A stretch of DNA of 64,000 bases. Source: Balneolaceae bacterium (GTDB lineage Bacteria > Bacteroidota > Rhodothermia > Balneolales > Balneolaceae). Below, in pieces: positions 8,781-16,547 of this stretch (the first letter of the stretch is position 1; each line of letters opens with the position of its first letter). The notes below the pieces were generated by a model, which was not told where the DNA came from, did not search any database, and worked only from the letters and a program-made list of their open reading frames with translations. Where the stretch lies: contig REDS01000119.1 in the NCBI GenBank assembly GCA_007693395.1, positions 1 to 64,000 on the forward strand, in the 5' to 3' direction. A program made the translations under genes and the position numbers.

Positions 8781-9632
8781 ATGTCGTGGTTCAAAAGAAA
8801 AGACACCAACATTCAAACCGATAAGAAAAAAGATATGCCGGAAGGAATCTGGATTAAGGTTCCAACTACCGGCGAAACCATTCACCGGCGAGAACTTGAA
8901 GAAAATGTTTGGGTAGATCCGCTTAGTGGATATCATTTCAGAATAGGCAGTAAAGAGTATTTTTCATTTTTGTTTGATGACGGAAAGTTTAAAGAGATTG
9001 CTGATGACATTCTGCCTTCCGATCCGCTTGAATTTGTAGACAGAAAAAAATATTCCGACAGGATAAAGCAGACCCAGGCAAAATCGGGCCTCTCTGATGC
9101 ATGCCGTGTTGGTGTAGGTAAACTGGATAAACGCGATATCGTAATTGCCTGCATGGATTTTTCCTTTATTGGTGGCAGTATGGGTGCTGTTGTGGGGGAA
9201 AGGCTTAGTGTGGCGATAGATCACGCAAGAGAGAAAAAATTTCCGCTGGTAATAATTTCACAGTCTGGTGGTGCCCGTATGATGGAAAGTGTTTTTAGCC
9301 TGATGCAGATGGCTAAAACATCAGCCAAACTTGCCCTTCTTGATAAGGAAAATGTGCCGTACATCTCTCTAATGACTAACCCAACCACAGGGGGGGTAAC
9401 TGCAAGTTATGCCATGCTTGGAGATTTTAATATCGCTGAGCCGGGAGCTTTGATTGGGTTTGCAGGCCCGAGAGTTATACGCCAAACCATTGGCAGGGAC
9501 CTTCCCGAAGGCTTTCAGACATCAGAGTACCTTTTGGAACACGGCTTTCTCGACTTCATTGTAAAAAGGCCCAAACTGAAGCGAAAACTTTCAAGACTGC
9601 TGAAGATTCTCGAAAATAAAAGGAAGAAATAG
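8781..9632 (+). CDS. accD: Acetyl-CoA carboxylase carboxyltransferase subunit beta, zinc ribbon degenerate
   Basis: 283 aa. The crotonase-fold carboxyltransferase domain is well kept: GGSMGAVVGERL, QSGGARMMESVFSLMQMAKT, TNPTTGGVTASYAMLGD, GALIGFAGPRVI and EGFQTSEYLLEHGFLD. With AccA it transfers carboxyl from biotin to acetyl-CoA, giving malonyl-CoA for the fab genes at 53-59 kb. The family's N-terminal KCPxC...CPxCxxH zinc ribbon is present in outline (GIWIKVPTTG, VDPLSGYHFR), but the four ligand positions are V27, T30, D46 and S49, so it cannot bind zinc in the usual way. Pfam-level identity is secure. Loss of the metal site is read directly from the DNA. Confidence 0.93.
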   Translation: MSWFKRKDTNIQTDKKKDMPEGIWIKVPTTGETIHRRELEENVWVDPLSGYHFRIGSKEYFSFLFDDGKFKEIADDILPSDPLEFVDRKKYSDRIKQTQAKSGLSDACRVGVGKLDKRDIVIACMDFSFIGGSMGAVVGERLSVAIDHAREKKFPLVIISQSGGARMMESVFSLMQMAKTSAKLALLDKENVPYISLMTNPTTGGVTASYAMLGDFNIAEPGALIGFAGPRVIRQTIGRDLPEGFQTSEYLLEHGFLDFIVKRPKLKRKLSRLLKILENKRKK

Positions 9633-9683
9633 AGGCAGATTAGCTTTTATTACGATAAAGGTATTTTTCACGAACAGATTCAA

Positions 9684-9698
9684 TTGGCCTCTGGCCAA
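9684..9698. repeat. Perfect inverted repeat upstream of obgE
   Basis: TTGGCC-TCT-GGCCAA is a perfect 6-base inverted repeat with a 3-base loop, 45 bases before the obgE start. It could be a weak hairpin ending the accD transcript (no T tract follows) or an operator. Confidence 0.4.
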
Positions 9699-9742
9699 CA
9701 AGCAGGCTTCTCCGTAACATTCAATTTGATAATTAAACTTTC

Positions 9743-10741
9743 ATGAGATTCGCTGACTACGCAAAAATTTATGTAACTGCCGGTAATGGCGGCAGTGGAA
9801 TGGCGCATTTCAGAAGGGAGAAATATGTGCCCCGTGGCGGGCCGGACGGCGGTGATGGTGGGAAGGGCGGTGATGTGGTTTTGAAAGGAAACCCTCAGTT
9901 AAACACACTTCTCGATCTTCGATACAGAAAATTTATTAAAGCCAAGCATGGAAAGCATGGCGGCAGTGCCAGAAAAACCGGTAAGGATGGTGAACCCGAA
10001 ATTCTTGAAGTGCCACTTGGAACTGTAGTTTACGATGCTGAAACAAAAGAGCGCCTTGGCGAAATAACGGAAGATGGCGAAGAAGTAATAATCGCTCATG
10101 GCGGTAAAGGAGGGCTTGGTAACTGGCACTTCAGAAGTGCAACCAATCAAACTCCGCAGCACTACCAGGAAGGCGAAGAAGGCGAAGAGAGGGTTGTTGA
10201 ACTGGAGCTGAAACTGATTGCCGATATTGGCCTTGTTGGGTTTCCAAATGCCGGGAAAAGTACATTGTTAAGCGCTTTGAGTGAAGCGCGGCCAAAAATT
10301 GCTGATTATCCCTTCACCACACTCGAACCAAATCTTGGTGTAGTAACATTTTCTGATTATCGCAGTTTTGTGATGGCAGACATCCCCGGAATTATAGAGG
10401 ATGCACATGAAGGAAAAGGGCTTGGGTTGCAGTTTTTGCGGCACATAGAACGAAATAAATTACTGCTCTTTATGGTTGCCGCCGATACAGATATGCAGGC
10501 AGAATATGATGCCCTATTGCACGAACTCAGAGAGTATAGGTCTGACCTGCTTGAAAAACCACGTTTGCTGGCCATCACCAAAATGGATCTCGTGCCGGGC
10601 TACAAATTTGAAGAAGCCATAGTTATTGATGACAGTGTAGAAGTAATTGAAATTTCATCAGCTACCGGCCATAATATTGATCAACTGAAAGAGAAAATAT
10701 GGGAGAAACTACAGGGGTTTGAAGAGGAGGAGTCACTATAG
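9743..10741 (+). CDS. obgE: GTPase Obg
   Basis: 332 aa. The glycine-rich Obg fold occupies residues 1-158 (AGNGGSGMAHFRREKYVPRG, GGPDGGDGGKGGD). The G domain follows with G1 GFPNAGKST, switch region YPFTTLEPNLG, G3 DIPGIIEDAHEGKGLG, G4 TKMD and G5 SSA. Obg associates with the 50S subunit and links ribosome maturation to growth and (p)ppGpp. There is no C-terminal OCT domain; many members of this phylum also stop after the G domain. The 3' end overlaps the likely dprA start by 23 bases. Confidence 0.95.
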   Translation: MRFADYAKIYVTAGNGGSGMAHFRREKYVPRGGPDGGDGGKGGDVVLKGNPQLNTLLDLRYRKFIKAKHGKHGGSARKTGKDGEPEILEVPLGTVVYDAETKERLGEITEDGEEVIIAHGGKGGLGNWHFRSATNQTPQHYQEGEEGEERVVELELKLIADIGLVGFPNAGKSTLLSALSEARPKIADYPFTTLEPNLGVVTFSDYRSFVMADIPGIIEDAHEGKGLGLQFLRHIERNKLLLFMVAADTDMQAEYDALLHELREYRSDLLEKPRLLAITKMDLVPGYKFEEAIVIDDSVEVIEISSATGHNIDQLKEKIWEKLQGFEEEESL

Positions 10742-11843
10742 GGCATTGCTGGCGCTGCAGTCCGTACCCGATATGGGGTTAAGGCGCATTAAACAGCTTC
10801 TTCACAAAACAGGCACAAATGATGCTGCAGATCTGTTCAGTCTGAAAATGCATGATTTTATGAAGATTGATGGTTTTGGCGAACATGTAGCCAGGAATAT
10901 AGTAACGTTCAATAGCTGGAAAGAGGTTGATGGTGTTCTTGAAAAAACCGAAAAAGCCGGTGCCGATCTGGTTGCTATTGACGATGAAGAGTACCCAAGA
11001 ATGTTGAGGCAGATTTATGATCCTCCCATACTTTTGTGGGTGAAAGGGGAGAAATCGGCATTAAATACCGATGGTGTCGCGATAATTGGAACAAGAAGGC
11101 CTGGTAATTATGGCATGCAACAAACGGCTGTTTGGGCAAAACGGCTGGCCGAAGCCTGGATCACCGTAAATAGTGGCCTTGCTTATGGTGTTGATGCCCT
11201 CGCCCATAAAACCACCCTGCAGTCAGGCGGGAAAACTGTAGCTGTGTTGGGATCAGGAATTGATGTGATTTACCCCGCCAAAAACAGTAAGCTTGCTCAC
11301 CAAATGATTGAGAACGGTGGTGCAGTTATCACAGAGTATCCACCCGGCACACCACCTGACGCAGTGAATTTCCCGGCAAGGAACCGAATTGTAAGCGGCA
11401 TGAGTCATGGAGTACTTGTGGTTGAAAGCGGAATTAAAGGAGGGAGTATGATTACCGCAAGGTATGCGCTTGACCAAAACCGGGAAGTATTTGTTGTACC
11501 CCATTATTTGGATTATGCCAGGGGTGAAGGTTGCAACTACCTGATTAAAACGGGCCAGGGAAAACTTGTTCAAAAGATAGAAGATATTCTCGAAGAGGTA
11601 TCCATTACTACAAATACTATTCAAAATCAAAAGAATCTTCAAACAGCCCGAAAATGGGAAAGCCTTGAACTTAAAAGTGAACTTAAAACTATTTGCAAAC
11701 TTCTCACTGAAGGTGTACTGCACATCGACCAAATTAGTGAGAAACTGGAGAGCCCCACATTCAAACTTTTACCGTTACTTCTTGATCTTGAAATGCAGGG
11801 AGCTATCAGGCAAAAAGCCGGCAAGTATTTTGAGCTGGTTTGA
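10719..11843 (+). CDS. dprA: DNA-processing protein DprA
   Basis: 374 aa if it starts at the TTG at 10719 inside obgE. A second in-frame TTG at 10746 would remove nine residues. An N-terminal HhH/SAM-like segment (VPDMGLRRIKQLL, IDGFGEHVARNI) precedes the Rossmann-like DprA core: AIIGTRRPGNYG, SGLAYGVDALAHKTTLQSGG, AVLGSGIDVIYP, FPARNRIVSGMS and VVESGIKGGSMITARYALDQ. A winged-helix-like C-terminus (HIDQISEKLESPTFKLLPLL) follows. DprA binds incoming single-stranded DNA and loads RecA, so it suggests natural transformation, although no other competence gene is in view. Confidence 0.93.
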   Translation: MKRRSHYRALLALQSVPDMGLRRIKQLLHKTGTNDAADLFSLKMHDFMKIDGFGEHVARNIVTFNSWKEVDGVLEKTEKAGADLVAIDDEEYPRMLRQIYDPPILLWVKGEKSALNTDGVAIIGTRRPGNYGMQQTAVWAKRLAEAWITVNSGLAYGVDALAHKTTLQSGGKTVAVLGSGIDVIYPAKNSKLAHQMIENGGAVITEYPPGTPPDAVNFPARNRIVSGMSHGVLVVESGIKGGSMITARYALDQNREVFVVPHYLDYARGEGCNYLIKTGQGKLVQKIEDILEEVSITTNTIQNQKNLQTARKWESLELKSELKTICKLLTEGVLHIDQISEKLESPTFKLLPLLLDLEMQGAIRQKAGKYFELV

Positions 11844-12140
11844 TATTTCCGTTTCATTGAAGCATAACCATAATGGAAATAACTATCGTCAGGACAAGTG
11901 TTCTATGTCTCTACAAAGATGCTGTGGTGAAGTTTTCAGGAGGGGTGAAATTGAAAACTGGTACATCGCTTCGTCTGCAACATAACAGCGACTTCATTGC
12001 CCGTAAAAAGCAGGCTCAATATGACGGGTTCAGTTATATTGTTCATTATATCGATCTCACACTATTTAGATTTTGCTTCAGTTGCCATATCAACACAGTT
12101 TTTAAACGAACGATTATACAGTTATTTTTATAGTGAAATT
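11844..12140. other. 297-base gap between dprA and the DUF3109 gene
   Basis: Open frames cross this stretch on the plus strand, but none shows a family I recognise and the reading frames run into their neighbours. TATTTCC (11843-11849) and GGAAATA (11874-11880) form a 7-base inverted repeat with a long loop and no T tract. I see no convincing gene or RNA. Confidence 0.4.
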
Positions 12141-12725
12141 ATGATACGAGTACACGATGTTATTTTATCGGAAGATATTGCAACTGCGAAGTTTGCCTGT
12201 AACCTTACACGTTGCAAAGGTGCCTGCTGCGTAGTTGGTGATGCAGGTGCACCTGTAGTAAAAGAAGAAATTCCGGTTTTGAGGAAAGCCTTTCATGAAT
12301 TGAAAGGTGAACTCAGTTCGGAAGCCGTGAGGGTTGCAGAAGAGAAGGGTGTGGTTCAGGGAGATTCAACAACCGGCTATGAAATATCCTGTATAGAAAG
12401 TGGCGAATGCATTTTTGTACAAAAAGATTCTGCAGGTGTGGCAATTTGTGCAATTCAGCGTGCGTATTACGAAGGCCGTTTTACATGGGAAAAGCCGATA
12501 AGCTGCCATCTCTATCCTATTCGGCTGAAACATATTGCCGGTTTTGATTATGCCAATTTTGAGTACATTCCCGAACTCTGTTCTGCAGGATGCAGGCGAG
12601 GTGAGGATGAAAGTATTTATCTGGCTGACTTTTTGAAAGATTCGCTGATAAGGCGATATGGTGAAACGTGGTATAGTGATTTTTTGGAAGCATGCAAAGA
12701 AGTTCGAAATGGTGTAAAAAAGTAA
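12141..12725 (+). CDS. DUF3109 family cysteine-rich protein
   Basis: 194 aa from the ATG at 12141. The frame is open further upstream to 11997, but the extra residues are low-complexity and unconserved in type. Conserved cysteines are clustered: FACNLTRCKGACC at the N-terminus, SCIESGEC and ICAIQRAYYEG in the middle, then SCHLYPIR and ELCSAGCRRG. This is the DUF3109 pattern, related to YkgJ-type putative metal or Fe-S binding proteins. The biochemical role is not established. It abuts rpoN with no gap (stop ends 12725, rpoN starts 12726), so the two are almost surely co-transcribed. Confidence 0.85.
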   Translation: MIRVHDVILSEDIATAKFACNLTRCKGACCVVGDAGAPVVKEEIPVLRKAFHELKGELSSEAVRVAEEKGVVQGDSTTGYEISCIESGECIFVQKDSAGVAICAIQRAYYEGRFTWEKPISCHLYPIRLKHIAGFDYANFEYIPELCSAGCRRGEDESIYLADFLKDSLIRRYGETWYSDFLEACKEVRNGVKK

Positions 12726-14234
12726 ATGCTTAAAACAGGCCAAAACATATCACAAAAGCAGAACCTGCAGCAAAAACTGTCTCCACAACAGATTCAATTT
12801 GTGAAATTGCTGCAGCTGCCAACTCTTGGTCTTGAACAGCGAGTGAAGCAGGAGATGGAAACCAATCCGGTTTTGGAAGAGGCCGACTCGTTGCTTGAAG
12901 AGCGGGTTGATCTTGAAGAGCCTGAATGGGAAGAGAAGAAAGAGAGAGAAGAAGATGAGCCCGATATCGATCCGGTTGACCAGAATGAAGAGATTGATTG
13001 GGATTCGTTTATGCACAACACGGAATACGACGGGATGAACTACTCTGCCTATTCCGGAGAAGATGACTGGCGCGATATTCCAAACCCTTATCATGAATCA
13101 CTCCTTGAAGAGCTTGAAAAGCAGGTTGCACTGCTCGATTTTAGTGATGAAGAGATGCTGATATCTGATCAAATTCTGGGTTCGCTTGATGAGGATGGCT
13201 ATTTCCGGCGCGAAAGTGAAGCTGTGGTGGATAACATCGCATTTAATCACGGCATTCTTGTAAAAAAGGAACAGGTAGAGAGCGTTCGAAAGCGAATTCA
13301 ACATCTTGATCCGATTGGGATAGCATCAAAAAATCTGAAGGACTGTCTGTTGTGCCAGGTGAAGCAATCGGAAGGGGACCCCATCATCAGAGAAATCACT
13401 GCAGATTTGCTTGAAAATGAGTGGGATGCATTCGAAAAGAAGCATTTTGAAAAACTAAAAGCACGACTGAATGTTGATGATGAAACCCTGAAACGGGTAT
13501 TTTCCCTGGTTAAAAGTCTGAACCCCAGGCCGGGTGCTGAAATAAGCAGAGAAGAAGAGAACCGCCACTTTATAGAACCCGATTTTGAAGTGTGGTTTGA
13601 GCCATCAGACGATGATGATAACACTACAGAAGGTGAGTTCGTAATACGCTTAAATCATAGAAATACACCTCCACTGAGAATTTCGCCCGAATACAGGCAG
13701 ATGTGGGACAGCATGAAAAAGGCTCCGAAAGGTGAAAACAATCAGGCTCAAAAATTTATAAAAGAGAAAGTGGAATCGGCACAGTGGTTTATTGATTCCA
13801 TACGCCAAAGGCAGCAAACGTTGATGAAAACCATGCGCACTATTGTGGCGTTGCAGGAGGAGTTTTTTAAGCATGGTGAAGGCCTCAAGCCGATGATTTT
13901 AAAAGATATTGCTGAACGGATAGAGATGGATATATCAACTGTTTCAAGAGTAGTGAACAGCAAATATGTGCAGACAAATTTTGGTGTTTTTGAGCTAAAA
14001 TATTTTTTCACTGAGGGCTTGGAAACTGAAAGCGGTGAAGATGTATCAAGCAGGGAAGTAAAGAAAATTCTTGAAGATGTGATCTCGAAAGAGAATAAAA
14101 AAAAGCCACTGAGTGATCAGGCTCTTACCGATATATTGAATGATCAGGGCTTTAAAGTTGCAAGGAGAACGGTTAGTAAATACAGGGAGAGTTTAAATCT
14201 GCCTGTAGCCAGGCTGCGAAAGCAGATTCTTTGA
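12726..14234 (+). CDS. rpoN: RNA polymerase sigma-54 factor
   Basis: 502 aa. Region I is the glutamine- and leucine-rich N-terminus (QNISQKQNLQQKLSPQQIQF, LLQLPTLGLEQRV, ETNPVLEE), followed by an acidic region II (residues about 55-110). The core-binding part follows (SDEEMLISDQILGSLDEDGY, LDPIGIASKNLKDCLL), then the helix-turn-helix (MILKDIAERIEMDISTVSRV). The RpoN box is ARRTVSKYRESL near residue 478. Sigma-54 needs AAA+ activators; none is in this window. Activity directed at GG-N10-GC promoters is expected from the family. Confidence 0.95.
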   Translation: MLKTGQNISQKQNLQQKLSPQQIQFVKLLQLPTLGLEQRVKQEMETNPVLEEADSLLEERVDLEEPEWEEKKEREEDEPDIDPVDQNEEIDWDSFMHNTEYDGMNYSAYSGEDDWRDIPNPYHESLLEELEKQVALLDFSDEEMLISDQILGSLDEDGYFRRESEAVVDNIAFNHGILVKKEQVESVRKRIQHLDPIGIASKNLKDCLLCQVKQSEGDPIIREITADLLENEWDAFEKKHFEKLKARLNVDDETLKRVFSLVKSLNPRPGAEISREEENRHFIEPDFEVWFEPSDDDDNTTEGEFVIRLNHRNTPPLRISPEYRQMWDSMKKAPKGENNQAQKFIKEKVESAQWFIDSIRQRQQTLMKTMRTIVALQEEFFKHGEGLKPMILKDIAERIEMDISTVSRVVNSKYVQTNFGVFELKYFFTEGLETESGEDVSSREVKKILEDVISKENKKKPLSDQALTDILNDQGFKVARRTVSKYRESLNLPVARLRKQIL

Positions 14235-14253
14235 CCCGGGAATTGAGCACCTA

Positions 14254-15747
14254 TTACGGCAAGTGCAAAACCAGCTGTATTGGTTCGAACAGTGCCATGT
14301 TGAAAAGCACCCAAAAAAGTGCAGAAAATATCACAACTGCATGCAAACCAACGGTTAGTGCAAGATTCCAGAATGGGCTGCCATCCAGCTGCCGGCTGCC
14401 ATCAATTGCCGCAATATTAAAGCTGAAGAACCAAACAGCAAGAAAAATAGCTGCAAGAGAAAGGATTAATAATGGTGATGGGTTAGTCTCAGTAAGTACT
14501 ACTATAAAAAATATCAGCATAATATTCATTAGTAGTGGCCAGCAATAGAGATTTATGGCCTGTGTAAGCTGGGTGATTTTTTTATTGAAGAGCAGAATCC
14601 AAAATGCGGAGATAATGTGTGAGAGTATCGCCAGTAAAAATCCTGCAAGGAATAGCGTATATCGCTCAAGTCCGGTAAAGAATATGTGGGGCAAATAATA
14701 CTCAACTGCTGCAAACCCGGTTGGGCTTATCAGTATTCCCGATACTACATAAAATAACAGGCCAGTAGCCAGTGCATGCACAACAAAAATTATATAGCCT
14801 GATGATTTACTTCGAACGCGGCCTTCAAACAGGTCAGCCATAAAAAAGCTGTGATTGAAAAAGTATCGGCCTGCAAAAGAGATGAAAAACGGCTGATACT
14901 TATAATGCAGAAGCAGTACAATAAAAATTATAAAGAGTAGTATAACATGCCAGTTCGGAACCATAGCAGGGGCACCATCTGCAGGCAATGGGAATACTAT
15001 TTCAAGGCCATCGACATGATCGGAAAGTAAAATGGCAAGATCGGGCTGATCTTCTATCGTTTGGAAAAACCATTCCGATGGCACAATAATAAGGCTGGTT
15101 TCATGGCGAAGGGAGGCATTCAGAACATCCTGAAATTGTTTGATTGAGTTTCGTTGCTGCTGGGAGTTGGGCTTGAAATGAATAACAGGAGTTGCGGGAA
15201 GGGTATCTGTGCTGTTCACTTGATACAAAACAGAAATAAATCCAAGTGATGGCGGGAAGTATCGTGGCTTGGCAAATGCCGACTGATAATAGATCGGCTT
15301 ATTGAGAGTCAGCGAGAGCGAATCAGAAATAAAAGAGAGTTCTCTTCCAAAGTTATCTGCAAAATCAGCGGGATATTTTAACACACTAACCGCCGCTATT
15401 CTGTTCTGAATTTCTGAAGAGAAACCTCGATATCGCTGAACAGTAAGGTTTATCAATTGATCACGATTATTTTTGATCTGCCGGGGGGTAACAAATTTAT
15501 TATCTGACGAAAGGAGAATGTAAAAATCAGCGAGCGCAGTTGAACTGAGCAGGGTTGGATCTTCAATTTCAATCAAATCCACACCGATACTTCTGGCAAG
15601 CTGAAACTGTTCATCAGTTGGAAGAGAGCCTTCCGCATCTATATGAATGGCAATTCGATTGCCGGCATTGTTACTGTCAGTTAGCTCGTTAGAAGAGTTT
15701 GGGATAAATATCAGCCAGTAAAAAAGTAGCGTAAGCAATAGCTGCAC
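14254..15747 (-). CDS. Unrecognised polytopic membrane protein with large periplasmic N-domain
   Basis: 497 aa, convergent with rpoN and 11 bases downstream of the Lrp gene. A signal-like helix (MQLLLTLLFYWLIFIP) leads to about 240 residues of mixed alpha/beta sequence (IAIHIDAEGSLPTDEQF, GVDLIEIEDP, ISDSLSLTLNKPIYYQSAF, ETSLIIVPSEWFFQ, HVDGLEIVFPLP). Its periodic strand-helix pattern recalls a degenerate TIM-barrel glycosidase, but I cannot support that with catalytic residues. From about residue 268 there are six or so hydrophobic helices (HVILLFIIFIVLLL, YIIFVVHALATGLLFYVVSG, YTLFLAGFLLAILSHIISAF, PLLMNIMLIFFIVVL, LLILSLAAIFLAVWFFSF, GLHAVVIFSALFWVLF). I do not recognise the family and assign no function. 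Confidence 0.75.
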   Translation of the reverse strand: MQLLLTLLFYWLIFIPNSSNELTDSNNAGNRIAIHIDAEGSLPTDEQFQLARSIGVDLIEIEDPTLLSSTALADFYILLSSDNKFVTPRQIKNNRDQLINLTVQRYRGFSSEIQNRIAAVSVLKYPADFADNFGRELSFISDSLSLTLNKPIYYQSAFAKPRYFPPSLGFISVLYQVNSTDTLPATPVIHFKPNSQQQRNSIKQFQDVLNASLRHETSLIIVPSEWFFQTIEDQPDLAILLSDHVDGLEIVFPLPADGAPAMVPNWHVILLFIIFIVLLLHYKYQPFFISFAGRYFFNHSFFMADLFEGRVRSKSSGYIIFVVHALATGLLFYVVSGILISPTGFAAVEYYLPHIFFTGLERYTLFLAGFLLAILSHIISAFWILLFNKKITQLTQAINLYCWPLLMNIMLIFFIVVLTETNPSPLLILSLAAIFLAVWFFSFNIAAIDGSRQLDGSPFWNLALTVGLHAVVIFSALFWVLFNMALFEPIQLVLHLP

Positions 15748-15758
15748 AGTGGCGGATA

Positions 15759-16238
15759 TTATTTTTTCAGTTCAACATTGCGTTCAATGGCAAGCTTGCG
15801 GGTCTCTTTAAATGTGGAAAGAACAATATTTGAACGGGTACGTGATACGCCATCCCAGGTTTGAATTAGTGACAAAAACCGTTCCAATGATTCGGTATTT
15901 TTAGTTCTCACTTTCAGTATGTGAGAGCCGTCGCCGGTAATAGAATGGCATTCAAGTACTTCAGGATGCTTTGTGATTTTGTCGATAAAATTTGGGTAGC
16001 GCTCAGAGCTGTCAACTTCAACGAATATAAAAGCAGTTATATCAAAATTGAACTTTTTTGCATCAAGGATGGCGTTATAAGTGGCTATAAGCCCCTTTTC
16101 CTCAAGTTTACGCATTCGCTCAGACACTGAAGGAACGGATAGATGTACAATTTCAGCAATAGTATTACGCTGAGCCCGGCCATCTTCTTGTAAATGGTTA
16201 AGAATTTTGATGTCTGTTTCGTCAAGTTGATAGGTCAT
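15759..16238 (-). CDS. Lrp/AsnC family transcriptional regulator
   Basis: 159 aa. An N-terminal winged helix (DETDIKILNHLQEDGRAQRN, then SVPSVSERMRKLEEKGLI) is joined to an AsnC/RAM ligand-binding domain (FIFVEVDSSERYPNF, HPEVLECHSITGDGSHILKV). Members form octamers and sense amino acids or keto acids while controlling metabolism genes. The target genes cannot be read here. It lies 5' of the unknown membrane protein, so that protein may be co-transcribed with it. Confidence 0.92.
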   Translation of the reverse strand: MTYQLDETDIKILNHLQEDGRAQRNTIAEIVHLSVPSVSERMRKLEEKGLIATYNAILDAKKFNFDITAFIFVEVDSSERYPNFIDKITKHPEVLECHSITGDGSHILKVRTKNTESLERFLSLIQTWDGVSRTRSNIVLSTFKETRKLAIERNVELKK

Positions 16239-16547
16239 AATTATGGTAGTCTGCCTAAAATTTCTAATTCATTTGAATATAAACTTTAATTTGTTAGATA
16301 AACAGGTGTAAATGAGAACTATTTCGTGATTATTTGATGGATGTGTTTTTCGTCTACGTCCCGATAAAAAAACATCGGGATTGCGCCCGTCTGCCGACGA
16401 GGCAAGCTTGAACTGACGGAGTAGATATGATCTTTAACTCACCCATTTCAGAAAAACGAATCGATCTGCGAAAAAACTTTATTGAGGATTTAACTACTTG
16501 TATCTTTCATACCTAAAAACGTAACTATTTGAGATCTAAGAAAATTT
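16239..16547. other. 309-base divergent region between Lrp gene and serS
   Basis: This region should hold the promoters of the Lrp gene (minus) and serS (plus). It contains a palindromic element at 16351-16426 described separately. No open frame of note and no T-box-like leader is visible before serS. Confidence 0.5.
16351..16426. repeat. Candidate interspersed palindromic repeat
   Basis: A 76-base block with nested hairpins. TCCCGAT (16359-16365) and ATCGGGA (16374-16380) are perfect 7-base arms around an A-rich loop. CGTC-TGCC-GACG is a smaller hairpin to the right. The ends GTCTAC and GTAGAT nearly pair. It is more GC-rich than the flanking DNA. A shorter related core, CCCGATTATTCGGG, occurs at 18901-18914. 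This is the form of small non-coding repeats scattered in Bacteroidota genomes, but only a genome search can show copies. Confidence 0.45.

Noticed and set aside
9743..10741. Obg without OCT domain as a truncation
   Set aside because: Many Obg proteins of this phylum end after the G domain, so the length is normal.
11873..12133. 86-codon open frame between dprA and the DUF3109 gene
   Set aside because: No recognisable motif or family, it overlaps another open frame in the gap, and it has no clear ribosome binding site.
16239..16547. Possible T-box leader before serS
   Set aside because: No T-box sequence or specifier-loop architecture is seen, and T-boxes are rare outside Gram-positives.
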